Below the pieces are notes generated by a model, which worked only from the letters and a program-made list of their open reading frames with translations, did not search any database and was not told the origin of the DNA. From the NCBI GenBank assembly GCA_033063855.1, contig CP093831.1, positions 1-64,000 on the forward strand: a stretch of 64,000 nucleotides of DNA, written 5' to 3'. Made by a program: the position numbers and the translations under genes. Origin of the DNA: Smittia aterrima (lineage: Eukaryota; Arthropoda; Insecta; Diptera; Chironomidae). Numbering within the stretch: the first letter of the stretch is position 1; each line of letters starts with the position of its first letter. Shown in pieces: positions 1-12,100 of this stretch.

Positions 1-432
1 CCTTCGCAAGTAGCGCACGACCGTGAGATCGATTTTGTCTGATGAAGGTAAGCGACAAAAATGTTTATATAAATCGCTAATAGTCTTTTTCGCTAAAACC
101 GACTGAAATTGTTATTATTTCGTGTTTTTTATCAAGTAAATTAACTTAACTTCAACTTTGACTTCAATTGAGAAAAAAAAATGTTGAAATCAGATAAAAA
201 TAATTAACCGTCTTTATTTTATTAGACGCGACGCTTCATGTTGAATTTGAGTCAACAAAAGAAAATTGTCGAATAAAATCTCATAGCAAGCAATTAAAAA
301 GTAAACAGTGGGTGAAGAACACTTCCCAGTTATAAATAAAACTTCGTGATATGCTCGCAATCACCTGGGCAAGGAATTAAGTTTCAGAAATCTTTAGATA
401 TTTAGTGAAAGTTAAATGTAAATAAAAGAAAA
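1..432. other. 5' flank of importin-11
   Basis: AT-rich sequence upstream of the importin-11 start codon. I see no supported gene. A TATA-like stretch (ttataaataaaac) lies near 330, about 100 bases before the ATG, but there is no independent evidence that it is a promoter. The first 50 bases are less AT-rich and include a donor-like aaggtaagcg at about 45-54, so an exon edge of a neighbouring gene is possible but cannot be shown. Confidence 0.3.
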
Positions 433-2333
433 ATGAATCAGCAAAATAACATGAAAAGTCTGCTACACACGACTTTGCAGTTAGCGACAAGTCAAGATCT
501 CAGTTTTGTAAAACAAGCTGAGCAGAATCTGTCGACTTGCGAGAAGGAACCAAACTTTTATACAATAGTCAACTTCTACAAAAATTTCCAGATTGAAGAC
601 CGCGTTCGATACATGGCGATAATCACTTTAAAGAATGGAATCGATAGACACTGGAGGAAGACTCAAAACAAGTAAGATCTGCTTTATAAATCAACTAAAA
701 ACATTTCTTAAGTTTTTCATTTTTAGTGCCATTAGTCCTGAAGAGAAAGCACAAATCAAATCCCAGCTGCTTGCAAGTTTCAATGAGCCACGAGATGCGA
801 TTTCAGTTCAATTCGCTATAACAATCTCTAAGATTGCACGTCACGACTGTCCGGATGATTGGCCGGAACTGATGCCGATTCTCCTCGAAAGAACCAACAG
901 CTCAGATGATGTTGAACAAAAGAGAACGCTGCAGATCCTCATTCAAGTAGTTAAGAAATTATCAACTCGACGATTGGCTCACGATCGTCTCATGTTTGAA
1001 CAATTCACTTCAAATGTATATGAATTCACCATCAACCTTTGGAACGGATTTACTTTGCTCTACTTTCAAAACATCCAACAAAATGTTCAGCTGCCAGTTT
1101 GTCAAGGAAATCTTGAGAAGGCAATGATGGTCTTAAGGATTCTTCGTAAACTTACTATCTACGGCTTTCAAAAGCCATCGCAAACACCAAAACCAATTAA
1201 CATCCTTAGAACAATCTTCGATCGAATCAAGGATTTGCTCGAGTGTCGATTGAGAATCAAGTCAGCTCCATTCGACTATCTGCCATTGCTTGAACGTCAT
1301 GGGAAATTTGGTTTCAAACACATGAAAGTTCTGACCGAGTTTCAAGAATATCATCGACTTGCATTCATTGAGCTCGCACCTCAAGTCCTTGAAACTTCAT
1401 TCAATTACGTTTTCTTTGAAGGCAGTCAATTCCTGTTCGAGGGAAATCAACTTACCATGCCAGACTTTGTCATACACTGCCTCAATCTAATTAAAGGCTA
1501 CTTGCTTAACAGCATGGGAAACATTTACAACGCTCAACCTACGGAACTGGAATTGTCGTTGGCTGCAATTTTGAAAGAATTCTTTACGACCGAACGACTT
1601 GGATTTATCATGGAAAAGTTGCTGATGCATTACTTTTTGCTGACTCCAGCAGATATTGACCGATGGGAAGAAGATCCGGAGAACTACGTAACTGACGAAA
1701 GAGGCGACTCATGGAAATATTCATTAAGAAGCTGCACTGAAAGTTTCTACTTGGCGCTATTCCAAAAATATCATCCAATTCTCTGTCAGCAACTTATCAG
1801 CTTTGCTCAGAAGTCTCAATCGATACAACTCACAGCAGCATCAGATATTCAAGACATTCTAATCAAAGAATCGATTTACAATGCAGTAGAATTGGTAGCG
1901 TTCCATCTCTTTGATGATTTAGATTTCGACGCTTGGTTCATAACACAATTGATTTATGAGCTGAAGATTGAAGGAAGCACCTTTAGAGTCTTACGAAACC
2001 GAATAATTGAAGTCATCGGACAATGGTCGGGTATCAAATTATCTTCAGATTTGAGGCCTGCGGTTTACGAAAATTGCTTAGAGCTCTTGCAACCAACAGA
2101 GGATCTTGTCGTACGTTTAACCGCATCAAAAATATTAAAACAAGCACTTGAAGATTTCGATTCCTGTGCAGAACAATTTCTCGAATTTCTTGAGCCTTCA
2201 TTTACTCTTCTCTTCCATTTGCTGAAAGAAGCAAAGGAATGCGACACCAAGCTCGGTGTTATGTCTTTCATAGTTGAGAAGATGTCGATGTCAATTAAGA
2301 TCCAGATTCCGTGTTGCAATTATCTCATCATTG
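433..2333 (+). CDS. Importin-11 (karyopherin beta family), intact 5' part
   Basis: Importin-11 is a beta-karyopherin that carries cargo such as ubiquitin-conjugating enzymes into the nucleus with RanGTP. Exon 1 (433-671) and exon 2 (727-2333) join across a 55-nt GT..AG intron into one open frame. The N-terminal region has the importin-beta signature (SFVKQAEQNL, RYMAIITLKNGIDRHWR). Recognisable importin-11 stretches follow in order: DCPDDWPELMP, KVLRKLT-like (RILRKLTIYGF), WEEDPENY followed by DSWKYSLR, LFDDLDFDAWF and SDLRPAVYENCLELL. This covers roughly the first 620 of the family's usual 970-odd residues. The ATG follows aaaagaaaa and starts the conserved N-terminus. Downstream exons carry stops and frameshifts (separate entry), so the product is truncated or the locus is dying. 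The 5' exons themselves show no lesion by eye. Confidence 0.75.
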
Positions 2334-2411
2334 GTATGTTTTACTCGATTACTTCAATAACTTTTATTCATGAGTGATTCATGAGAACTTTTATTACTCC
2401 TCAGCTTTAAG

Positions 2412-3026
2412 TCATAAGAGCAATAAGCGAGCTGCCCGAATCGATCTGCGAGTTCATCTATAAAGTCATTGAAATTTCAACCAACGTCAATGACCCGTAA
2501 ACAGTTTATTTGCTAGATGAAGGACTCGAGCTCTGGCTGCTTACTATTCAATATACTCCAACACCAAACGAAACTCTTCTTAAGCTTTGCGATAATCTGT
2601 TGCCAATCATTGGTAAGTTTAAAGAAGTTTTTTGTTTTTAGTAGTGGAGTCAGTTAGCTTTGCACTTTAATTTGCTTCGAGTTTTGTTGATTACTCAACT
2701 ACTTGTGTTCGTTCTCGACGATTCCATTCGAATTCAGGTGTTCACTTCTTTCTAGAAAAATCAACGCTGAACCTGAAGAGTTGTCTATCCATCATGCAAT
2801 CTTACATTCTCCTCTGTCCAGAGCTCTTTCTTCAAAAGTTTGGCAAGGAGTTGATGCAAACACTTGCTTAAAGACATTAGGACCGAAGGAATCGTTGTTA
2901 TTTGCAAACTCTTCATTACAATGATAAAGGTTCATGCGAAATATGCCGTCGAGCTTCTTCATTCAGTCATGATTGACATCACGAAAATTTCTGACAAACT
3001 TTCATTACATGACGAGAAATCTTAGA
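2412..3026 (+). pseudogene. Degraded 3' exons of importin-11
   Basis: Exon-like 2412-2612 still reads as importin-11 in one frame (ICEFIYKVIEIST, then VYLLDEGLELWLLTIQ), but a TAA at 2498-2500 interrupts it inside a conserved stretch where a glutamine-like codon is expected. The next exon-like block, from 2756, reads NLKSCLSIMQSYILL and runs to a TAA at 2869-2871. The conserved frame then resumes one base off (LLKDIRTEGIVVICK) until a stop near 3025. After that I find no importin-11 similarity, so about 300 C-terminal residues, which in this family help bind cargo, are missing. GT and AG sites around these blocks are still present. Sequencing error is unlikely to explain several independent lesions plus loss of the tail. 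The pattern fits recent or partial pseudogenisation, perhaps with an intact paralogue elsewhere. Confidence 0.75.
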
Positions 3027-4479
3027 GAGATCTTGGGCGACTGTGGACATGTCGTCAAGTGACTCGATGATAAAAGCAATGTTTAATTAATATATCTTTA
3101 TGAACACAAAGTTTCAAGTTCTTGCTAAATTGAGAGTAGATTTTCTGCCAAGCTAAGTTTAAAATCATTAAGTAATCGAACAATTCAATTCATTTCTTGG
3201 CGAGATTCTTAGACAAAAAAAATGGAACATTATGGAATTTGAATTTCATGAATTTGATTTTAGGGAAATGTTTATCAAATGCAATAAAGCTTGTTTAAAT
3301 GAAATAATGAAAACTTTCTTCTATTGTTTCGTTCTATTGCAGATCGTAAATTAAAAAAAAAATTAAAAAAGTTTTGAAACCGAAACTCGAATGATGAAGA
3401 AGAAAAAAATCTATTTTTACAATTCGAACACTGGTAACGTGAAAACTCAAATTATTTTGCTACCGTAACCAACACAAAAGCTACGATATCTCATGTCGGC
3501 GGATAGTTTAGGATTTGGCTTAACCGAAACCCAAATTTTTCTTGACAAATAGTCATTGGCAAATGTACAAACCTCTAGAACGAATCTTTGATAGAGCAAT
3601 CTGAAGTTCTAAAGAATGAGCTACAGAATGAGCTTGGTCTCTTTTATTCTTTCAGTGGAAAAGTCTATCAATCTGCAGTCCAGCGACAGGAGAATGACTA
3701 CTCTCATCAGGTTCATCTATGTTTGGAACTGGGAAAGGAAAGCGATGACAATCCCATTTGGTGATTTCTACGATTGTTTTCGAAGCGTTGGATTTTGGAA
3801 GGATTCTCGTTAACGACTTGCTAAATTTATAAAGATTAAGTCATAAATTCATTTGGCTTGGTCGATTATGTACCTGCGAAAGTTGCTGAAATGCAAGAAA
3901 CCTAATTGTTTCATAGCTAAGGTTACAAACTTGTTCTTTTATTTCCCTAAGTTCTGATAGCTGTAAAAAGAAATTAAATTTAGGTCAGCATTTTGTTTTC
4001 AAGTTTCCAGATTCAATATTAATCTCGTCTGGCAATTCAGGTTCCCGAGAACGTTTTGATAGTAAGTTTTCCTCCTTTTCATAATGCTATCCTTCGATTT
4101 GTTTAGTTTTTCATTTCTCTCTTCATAATTATTAATTTTCTATGAGAAATATCGGTCCACAGGTCCATGAGGAGAAATGAGGATAGTGAATGAGATAACG
4201 TTGTGACATGGAGCAATTGGATGGGAACGGTGTTAGTTCTTCAGCATTCTCAACCTCCGACGATACAATTACTGAATTAGATTTTATATCTTCAAAAAAC
4301 ACATCATTTGATTGCTTTGAGTCTTCAGAATCGTCGACATCAATTTTCATTATTGACCGTATCAGTTTGCTCATCTACCTCTTCTTTACAGAATGAATCT
4401 AATTGAGTTTTTACATCTGACGAAAAATGTTGAGATGTTTCTTTAACAAGTCTCATTTCTAGTTGCTGATTCGAAGCAC
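3027..4479. other. Intergenic stretch with decayed open fragments
   Basis: No intact gene is seen. Short open stretches (for example 3616-3813 on the plus strand) lack recognisable domains. On the minus strand, 4132-4440 keeps two overlapping open frames rich in Asp, Glu, Ser and Asn (for example KIDVDDSEDSKQSNDVFFED). It lies next to the Hsp90 fragment but does not match the Hsp90 C-terminus. It may be another broken gene remnant. Confidence 0.3.
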
Positions 4480-4745
4480 AATGCGCTTTATTTCCTCCTC
4501 GTCTTCTGGAAGCTCCAAACCCTCCATAGTGACGCCAACGAGTTGTTTGTCTTGATATTCCTTAAGTTGTTGCTAGACATATTCATCAATTGGTTCAGAG
4601 TCTGAACTTCAGTCATGTTAACAACCTCGAATCCTCATTCCTTAACACGTTCAAAGAAAGCTGTGTTGCTACCTTGTTCCTTGCTTTCTCCAAAGATGAA
4701 GTAAGTTGATTTTTGGTTCTCTTAATATGCCCAAAGTATCAATTT
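4480..4745 (-). pseudogene. Hsp90 (Hsp83) pseudogene fragment
   Basis: Read on the minus strand, this stretch translates as the Hsp90 middle to C-terminal region with lesions. It contains TYFIFGESKEQ, then NTAFFERVKE, a TGA, GFEVVNMTE, a frameshift, EPIDEYV, a TAG, QQLKEYQDKQLVGVTMEGLE, and finally LPEDEEEIKR. This is the block around the family motifs YFITGESKEQ, EPIDEY and EGLELPEDEEE. There are at least three in-frame stops (a TAA just before ENQK, TGA and TAG) plus a frameshift, and neither the ATPase domain nor the C-terminal dimerisation domain is present nearby. No intron is visible inside the fragment, which fits a processed or duplicated copy. A parental intact Hsp83 must lie elsewhere. 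The identification is firm; the origin is inference. Confidence 0.88.
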
Positions 4746-5286
4746 GATTTTCTCATATTTCTGACCAAACCTAACAAAAATTTAAAGAATTTCTCGTAGT
4801 AAAAGACGAAGAACAATATTTCATTAATGATTTCATTTATTCTGCGTTTTTTTTTTGTATCAAACACGATATCTCCTCTTGTGATTTAAATGTGGTTTAT
4901 CTGGTTTATCTGGTATTAAATCTGGTAATATTTTTACCAATTAGGTAAGAAAAAAAGCACAAAGGGTAAATTTAGTTTCAATTTAATTGAAAACATTACG
5001 CCTAGCTCGAACAAAGATATGTAGGCGTTTCTACATGAAAATTGTTTTAGATAAAAACTCGGGCCAAAAACAACGTTTTGAAAAATTAAATGCATTAACA
5101 GAATTAGATGCAATTTATAGTCAAAGCCATTTGACAAGTCTCGTTTGTTCTTAGTTGTTTTTTCTTTAAAAATAGTTTTAAAGAATAGAAAAGAAAAAAC
5201 TTTAAATCTATTGAAATTTCGAATTTAGAAAATTTACAACTTACACTCGTCACTGAAGTTTTGCTTATGAAAAAAAAAATTATTCA
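4746..5286. other. Intergenic, downstream of Rab35
   Basis: AT-rich sequence with no supported gene. A short run repeats ctggtttat twice around 4889-4910. The minus-strand stretch just before the Hsp90 fragment (about 4750-4850) may contain further eroded Hsp90 codons (FYYEKF-like), but the match is too weak to annotate. The Rab35 3' UTR should lie here. Confidence 0.3.
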
Positions 5287-6830
5287 CTAGCAACATTTTT
5301 TCTTTTTCTTTCCCTGACTTCTGTCGTTTAGTTTCACCCGATCATCGGCGTTTTGTTCATTTTGCTGACGCTGTGTTGTCTTTTTATGGCGTAGAACTTT
5401 GTCAGTTATTGATAAGAACATGTCTTCGACATTTATGTTGTCTTTGGCAGATGTTTCGAATAGATTTATTCCCATTTGCTCTGCAAATCGCTGCGCATCT
5501 TCCGTTAAAACTACTTTTCGTTGGGGATCGTCGTTTTTGTTGCCAACTGCAGTGAAGAAAAAAAAATTTAAATTAAAAGCTTATGTGAAGAAACTGAAAT
5601 TCTTACCTAGAACTTTATTTACAACTTCGCAGTTTGAATCTATTTCTTGCAGCCATCTTTTAACATTAGCGAATGATTCGCCATTTGTGACATCATAGAC
5701 GACAATCACACCGTGAGTACCACGATAATACCTTACGAAATTAAAAGTTATCTGAAATAATCAATAGAACACAAGTGTCCACAGCAACTTACGTGTTAGT
5801 AATAGTACGAAACCGCTCCTGACCAGCAGTCTACAAAAAAAAATTGTGGCTTTCAACTGTTCCAAAATTTGTTTCTAATAAAACGACTTACATCCCATAT
5901 TTGTAGTTTTACTCGCTCACCATTTATTACGACCGTTCTTATTTTGAAGTCAACGCCGATTGTTGTAATATAACTTCCGCTAAATGTGTTGTCCGAGAAC
6001 CGTATGAGTAGAGAACTTTTGCCGACACCTAGGGACAATATTGTTACATATTAGATTTTGGTGATTAGTGGTGAGATCGAAACATGAGTTTAATTAAAGT
6101 TCTGCTATTATATCAATGAGGTAATCAAAAACTTAAAGTTTCTAGTAGAAACTTTCTACATAAAATTATCTTTAGGTATCATAATGTACTAATTTGAAAT
6201 TTGCGTTTACGAAAACCGTTTTAGCATTTTTATGATGTATCAAATCATGAAGAAAGTTTCTGCTTCATAATTTATTTACTTTGATATCATCAAATTGTTT
6301 TAAATCGTCGTTTATCAAATCTTTCTAATAATTTTTAGTTGATCGTGGCAGTATGGAATAATTTCATCGTCTTACTCGCAATGAACAAGCTGAGTCAAAA
6401 AAAAATAAAGGTTTCGTCACGTGTATATTGTCGATCATTTATTTAGCGAGCTCATCGAGATAACTGATTAATGAATAGATCACACTAACACATAAAAATA
6501 TAATCATGCACTTGCATAAAGCTTCTTTGATACATATTTTCTATTCGTAGGGATGAATTATTACTTATTTGACGATAAAGGAAGTGGAATGGTAAAATGA
6601 GAGAAGAAATTAGTTTTTTTTTATCTCAAAATAAAAATTGTGACTCATTCAACCATTGAAAGAATATTTTGTATTTCTCACGAAATAATTAAATTTGAAA
6701 GTTTAAATGATATTTTCGATTCATAAGATAGTTTCACTAGTAGTTTAGACCTCGCCCTTTAGCTTCACCAGAACTCACCAGAATCGCCGATAATAAGAAG
6801 CTTAAACAGATGATCATAGTCTCGTGCCAT
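5287..6830 (-). CDS. Rab35: Rab35 small GTPase
   Basis: Rab35 is a membrane-anchored GTPase controlling fast endosomal recycling, PI(4,5)P2 and actin. Five exons on the minus strand: 6779-6830, 5892-6028, 5793-5830, 5607-5731 and 5287-5546, giving 612 nt and 203 aa, against about 201 in vertebrates. Visible motifs: start MARDYDHLFKLLIIGDS, P-loop GDSGVGKSS split by intron 1, switch I around TTIGVDFKIRT, DTAGQERF (G3), NKND (G4), ETSAK (G5), a polybasic tail and a terminal CC for geranylgeranylation. The N-terminus MARDYDHLFKLL and FSGSYITTIGVDFKIRT distinguish Rab35 from Rab1 and Rab8. Intron 1 is about 750 nt; the others are 60-61 nt. All junctions are GT..AG with matching phases. The gene is convergent with the importin-11 remnant. 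Confidence 0.95.
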
Positions 6831-9054
6831 TGTTTAATTTATTTTGGTTTATATGTTTAGTAATTCACTGTTTTAAATTTACTACCGATGCCTGAATTGT
6901 GTTTAGAATAGGTATTTTCTTTTTTTTCTATAGAATGTACACGGAATGATGCAGTTTAGTCTTGAAGCACTCAAACAATTTCTCAATCATCAGAAAAACT
7001 TTCTACTATAAATATTTTTGAGGATTTAATTGATCTTTATCAGGTTTGAGTACTGTTAACCAACCCAACGTTTCGGACGCTATCTATAAATTCTCTTTAC
7101 TTTCGTTCGATAAATTTATTTTAGGAGGAAAAAGTTATTTTTGTTGTCGATTCAAATTTCACAAGTTGTTAAAGTTTAATATTTTCGAAAAATGCGTTTC
7201 TAGCATAGTGAGCAAATGTGTTGTCTTTTGAATACTGTTGAGAGCATTTAAATCTTGATCTGAGCAATTTTCTCCCTCAGTTGCGTCTTTTGAAAAGATA
7301 TAAAATAATCTCACTCACGATCCTCATTTCTCACGGCCGACGCTCGAGACCTTCCATTTTCGGGTACTGAGCGTATTGAACAAATAAAGAATGGACGTCG
7401 TGTTAAAAATTAAAGAATGATTGAACTCGACGTTCATGGTTGCATATTAATTAAGAGTCGATAACTTACGAAAACGTGGAACTGTTCATTTATAGGAATC
7501 AAATTAGATATTTTAAAAGAATGTCAGCTTAGGAATTAACAAGTTGTGAGCGCAAAAGTCATTTCTAAAATGATTGCATGCTGGGAAGGAACGGCTTTGT
7601 TACAGCATGGAAATCTTATTCGATTGGGTTGCTTATCATTTGTTTTTCTAGAGCAGAGTATGACAGTGGCAACGACAGCGAAAACTAAACTTATGTTGTT
7701 CTAATAAAAAATAAAATTTCTATTTTAAATTCATGATTCCTTAAACTTTTTTCCTTCACTATTTTATTACGAGAAACAATTTTGTGAATGCAAACCCCAT
7801 CGATTGAAATATTAATTAAATGGAAATGATTTTTATTCCCGAAGGAAAATAACTTTGCGTTTTATAACATAACGGTTACAGTGTCATTAGGGTATTAGAT
7901 ACTTTGTCCTCTCGGCAATTATGTAGGACAATCCAATTAATAACTTTTGAACTACTTCTGGTGATTAATTAAATCGCAAAGTCCGCATAGGAAAAATCAC
8001 AAAGTCAGCGAGTTTGAAAAAATAAAACCTCATCGAATTTTCCACTGCATAAACACCAAAGAAAACCAAAAACGAATGGAAATGAAACTTTTTGCCACTT
8101 TATTTTTTGCCGCAGCTTTTAATTCGAAAGTTTTCAAATTTTCTCTCATGCAGTTGTTTCTTTTATTATGTGATAAGTATTTTGCTTACTTTACAGCTGT
8201 TTCCTTTCCTGTGAGTAAAAGATTTAAAGCTCCTGTCCATGATTTATTTTAAAGCTCCTCATCATTCGTCATCATTAAACTGATTCCGCATGTCAAAGAT
8301 TGTTTCGCAGTGATAACTACACTGCGAAAAATCATAAATTCCGATTATGTTGGCGGCAATTCTTTTTTATTTCTCCTTATTACCGCTTGCGGGAATATAA
8401 AGTAATGAAAGTGAGTCATAAAAAATTCTTGCGGAATACGCTGCAGTCAGTGTTTCGCTTAGGCGGCCTTTTGCTTCGAATTAGGAAGCGTTAGCTCTCA
8501 AGCTGTGGATCAATGATATAATATAATTATATATTTGCAATTTAAGTTTTACACAGATTCTATTTTCATGATTCTGACGACTACAAGTTATGACTCATCA
8601 ATAAAAATATTAGAGAGTATCATCCTCAATGTCCGATTTTATTCAACATCTGCAGTGCCAAAAACAATATTTTCATGCACCATCTAGGAAAATTTCAGTG
8701 GTGAAGGAAAGCCAAAATCATATGAAACAATAAAAATTATGGCCTGAAGCAGGGAGAAAGTGACGTGGTTTAAAATTATCCCTTGACAATCTAGAAATGT
8801 TGTTGCAAAACAAAAGAATGCTGTGAAAAGCTGCAGTGAAAAAGTGCAAAAATAATCAGAAACGGAATTTTCTGTATTAGACATTCCTTGCAATTGCCAG
8901 GGTAATCATCTGAATACATACATTTTTATACAGATAAATAAGTCAAGTTTCAGAAACTGTTAAAATTATTCTACTAAAGAATTGAGCCTTTGATGTTTGA
9001 ACAGTCGCCTTCCTTCAAGCAATAAAGTTTATTATGTCTTTATGATCAATTATC

Positions 9055-9197
9055 ATTAAACAGAATTCAGGACTAGGTTTTTATTAAAGTAAAATCACTT
9101 GACACCTAAATCGGGTCTTTATAAATTAAACAGAATTCAGGACTAGGTTTTTATTAAAGTAAAATCACTTGACACCTAAATCGGGTCTTTATAAATT
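9055..9197. repeat. 70-bp perfect tandem duplication
   Basis: Two direct copies with a period of exactly 70 bases (9055-9124 and 9125-9194), followed by three more matching bases. The unit begins attaaacagaattcagg and ends ctttataa. By eye the copies are identical, so the duplication is recent or is an assembly artefact. It lies in non-coding sequence and carries no open frame. Confidence 0.95.
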
Positions 9198-12100
9198 TTT
9201 TAGTGAATTTTGAAAAGCCCATGAAATATCGATCAATCGAAACTAAACCAAATTCATAATTCAAATGATGCTGTATTTCCAGCAAATCATGTCTCGCTTA
9301 TTTTAAGTTGTTATCCTTTCAGTCCTAAAGCTATCGATTGGAATGAAGGTTTCTAAAATATTATTTACATACTTGTTTTGTTTTGGTGACAAAATTTTCG
9401 GAATCAGATTAAAATCTTTTTAAAAATTGCTGTTTTGAAATAATGATGTTAGTTCTTTCTTTAATGAAAAACTAGATCCTTGGTCGCATAGGAAACATAG
9501 GAACTAACATTTCGATACATAAAGATTTTCATTTTAGTTGATTTTTCTCGTAAAACTGTACGTTTTAATTCTTCTAACGAATAGTGCATGTAGATTGCTC
9601 GACTATTCGCCTACTACCTAAATGCTTTTGACGATGCGGTTGAAACTTCGAATTGCCTAACGTGCCACATTAAAAATTCTTTTCTTCTGCACGATTGTTG
9701 GTTTTTGTGATGCAGGTATTTTAATAAAAAAAAGCTCCCTCACATCAGACTGCAGTTCAAAAAATGTTAGGTTACGGGCATAGGCTACGGATTGAATCTA
9801 TATATCGTGAGGATGAATCTCAAACGATGAAGTCTGTGCACCATTATTATTTATTTATTATGGTCGCACTTTTACTGCAGTCATGTTACAAGATTTATTG
9901 AGATCCGTTGATATCATTTCAGCGCATGAGTCACGATTCAACGTCATCTTCTCTGCGACCGATTTTGGCGAAAGTTTCATAATAAAGCTTTTGTTTCTAT
10001 GTCGACTTCTAAACTGTTTTTTTTTTGGAAATTATTTTCTTTTTTTTGACATTGTCGGAATTTCCATAAGTTCAACAAATGTAACAAGTAAAATTCTGAC
10101 CACGAATTTTAAGTAAGTAAGGCTTGTGTTTCATTCCATAAAAAGCTTCCCTGAAGACCCACTAATGTCGCCCAAATTTATATTTCTCCTGTCTGCTACT
10201 GAACGAATTGAAACGAATTGTCTAATCGTGGAGATATTTGTGACTCTCAGTCAATATCTTTTGCATGTGTGGTCACATGTGGTCGTATTACCGCGTAAAT
10301 TATTCGCAAAGTAAACCGCAAAATACTATCATTTTCAAAAGATTTCGAGAATAAAATGTTTTGTGGTGCAATTGGCTTCAAATGAAAAGAGAGAAACAGA
10401 AAAGTTAAGAGAAAAATGAGCTTTTGAGAGAGCTTTCGACCAATATATTTTGCGTATTTTTATGCATTAAAGCTCATTTCATGCTGGTGTAAGTGACATT
10501 TGTGCGGAAATCGCAGAAGGTTAGGTGGTGTTAACTATTTTTACTCCTCTCTCAAAACTTGAAACTTCTCTTTCTTACTCTCAACAAACATGTAGGAAAT
10601 AAACATTTTTTTATATTTTGGTTTCGCAAGTCAGTCGTCAGTATTTTGCCGTAGTTTTTAGTTGAAGTTTGAATTTTTTCGATGATGGATCGCGAAACTT
10701 TTAGTCTGCTGTTTTATTTGCAATAACTTTTTGTGTTGGAGTGTCTGAGTATATTGGAAATTAAATTATTATAATCAGTGATTCTGATAAAGTTCAATAC
10801 TATTAAGACGAAACTGCAGTTCAAAGAAAAAGTTAGATGTGATTTCGAAAGAGCTCGTGGCTGTCAGTCGAACGAAACGAGAATATTGGGTCCATTAAAA
10901 TTTTTCTCAATAAATTTCAGCTAAAAGTGAAAATCTATTTGGATTTTCAACAGCAACACACATCAATTGTTAGCCAAAACACTTTACAGAATCTAAACCT
11001 TATATGTTATTTTTTTTCTTCAAAAAATATGATGTCACATTTCAACAAAATATTGCCGGATGCGGAACTGTCTCAAAACTTTCGTTTATTTTTTCTTCTT
11101 CTGGGATGGCAATGAGTGTTTGTTCAATTTATTGTCCAAGGGACATTATCAAAAACCAAAAGGATGAGAATTTTTTATTAGGAAGCAGATACTAGAACCT
11201 TTACGAATGATAAGGTATTTCCTTTTAAATATTTTTATTGATTTAAGGAACATTAGTTTTGCCAGCTGTGAAAAGTACCAGTTCGTGTGTAGATTGCCAA
11301 TTTAAAATTGCGAAAAAAATATTTTCAGTTCATGGCCATTTGAATTTGCTGCGTCGAATATATTTCGATGACGGAATTTTGCTTGAATTTTATTCACTGT
11401 AGGAACTTAAGCTATTGCATGTTTGACACACACATCTTACATATGTATAATTTGAGCACGAGGCATTATCATTATTCGTTATATTTAGCAACGAGAGCAG
11501 TAGAGAAAGATTACGAAGCTGGTCCGAATTATCAACCAGTCATTTTTAATCTCACATTAAGTTGAACTTGAAAGTTTATTGATAAGTAAACAGCGAGACG
11601 TGCTCCAAAGCTACCACAAACAAAATTTTGCTCTTGTCAACATTTGAAGGTGACAGGTCACCGGCTTGTTGACGATGAAATAATTGCATAAGTTGACTGT
11701 GCAGATGCGATTTCGTTTCTAACTAGACACATTGAAAATTTTTCTCGTTTTTGCATTTAAGAAGATTTCACATTTACTTTTTAGATTTTATTTGATGAGT
11801 AATAGAAAGTTTCCATTTTACTATCTTTGTCGATCATCATATATGTTCGCCACATTTAAGACACTTTAAGTTGTTGCTGAGTGAATGAATGAAATTCCAA
11901 ACTGTGCAAATATGGTGATGCGAGCAAACAGAGAATCCAATATTGTTAAGAATTAGTTTTGAATGAAATCATCAAGCAGCAAGTTGTGTGCAGATCTTTT
12001 TTTGGTAGCCATTAAATTTTCTCGTCTTCACGATCCGGCTTTAACATGCGATGTGTTATGCATTCAAGTGTGTTTTAATCTTTTTGGTGTTGAACGCTGG

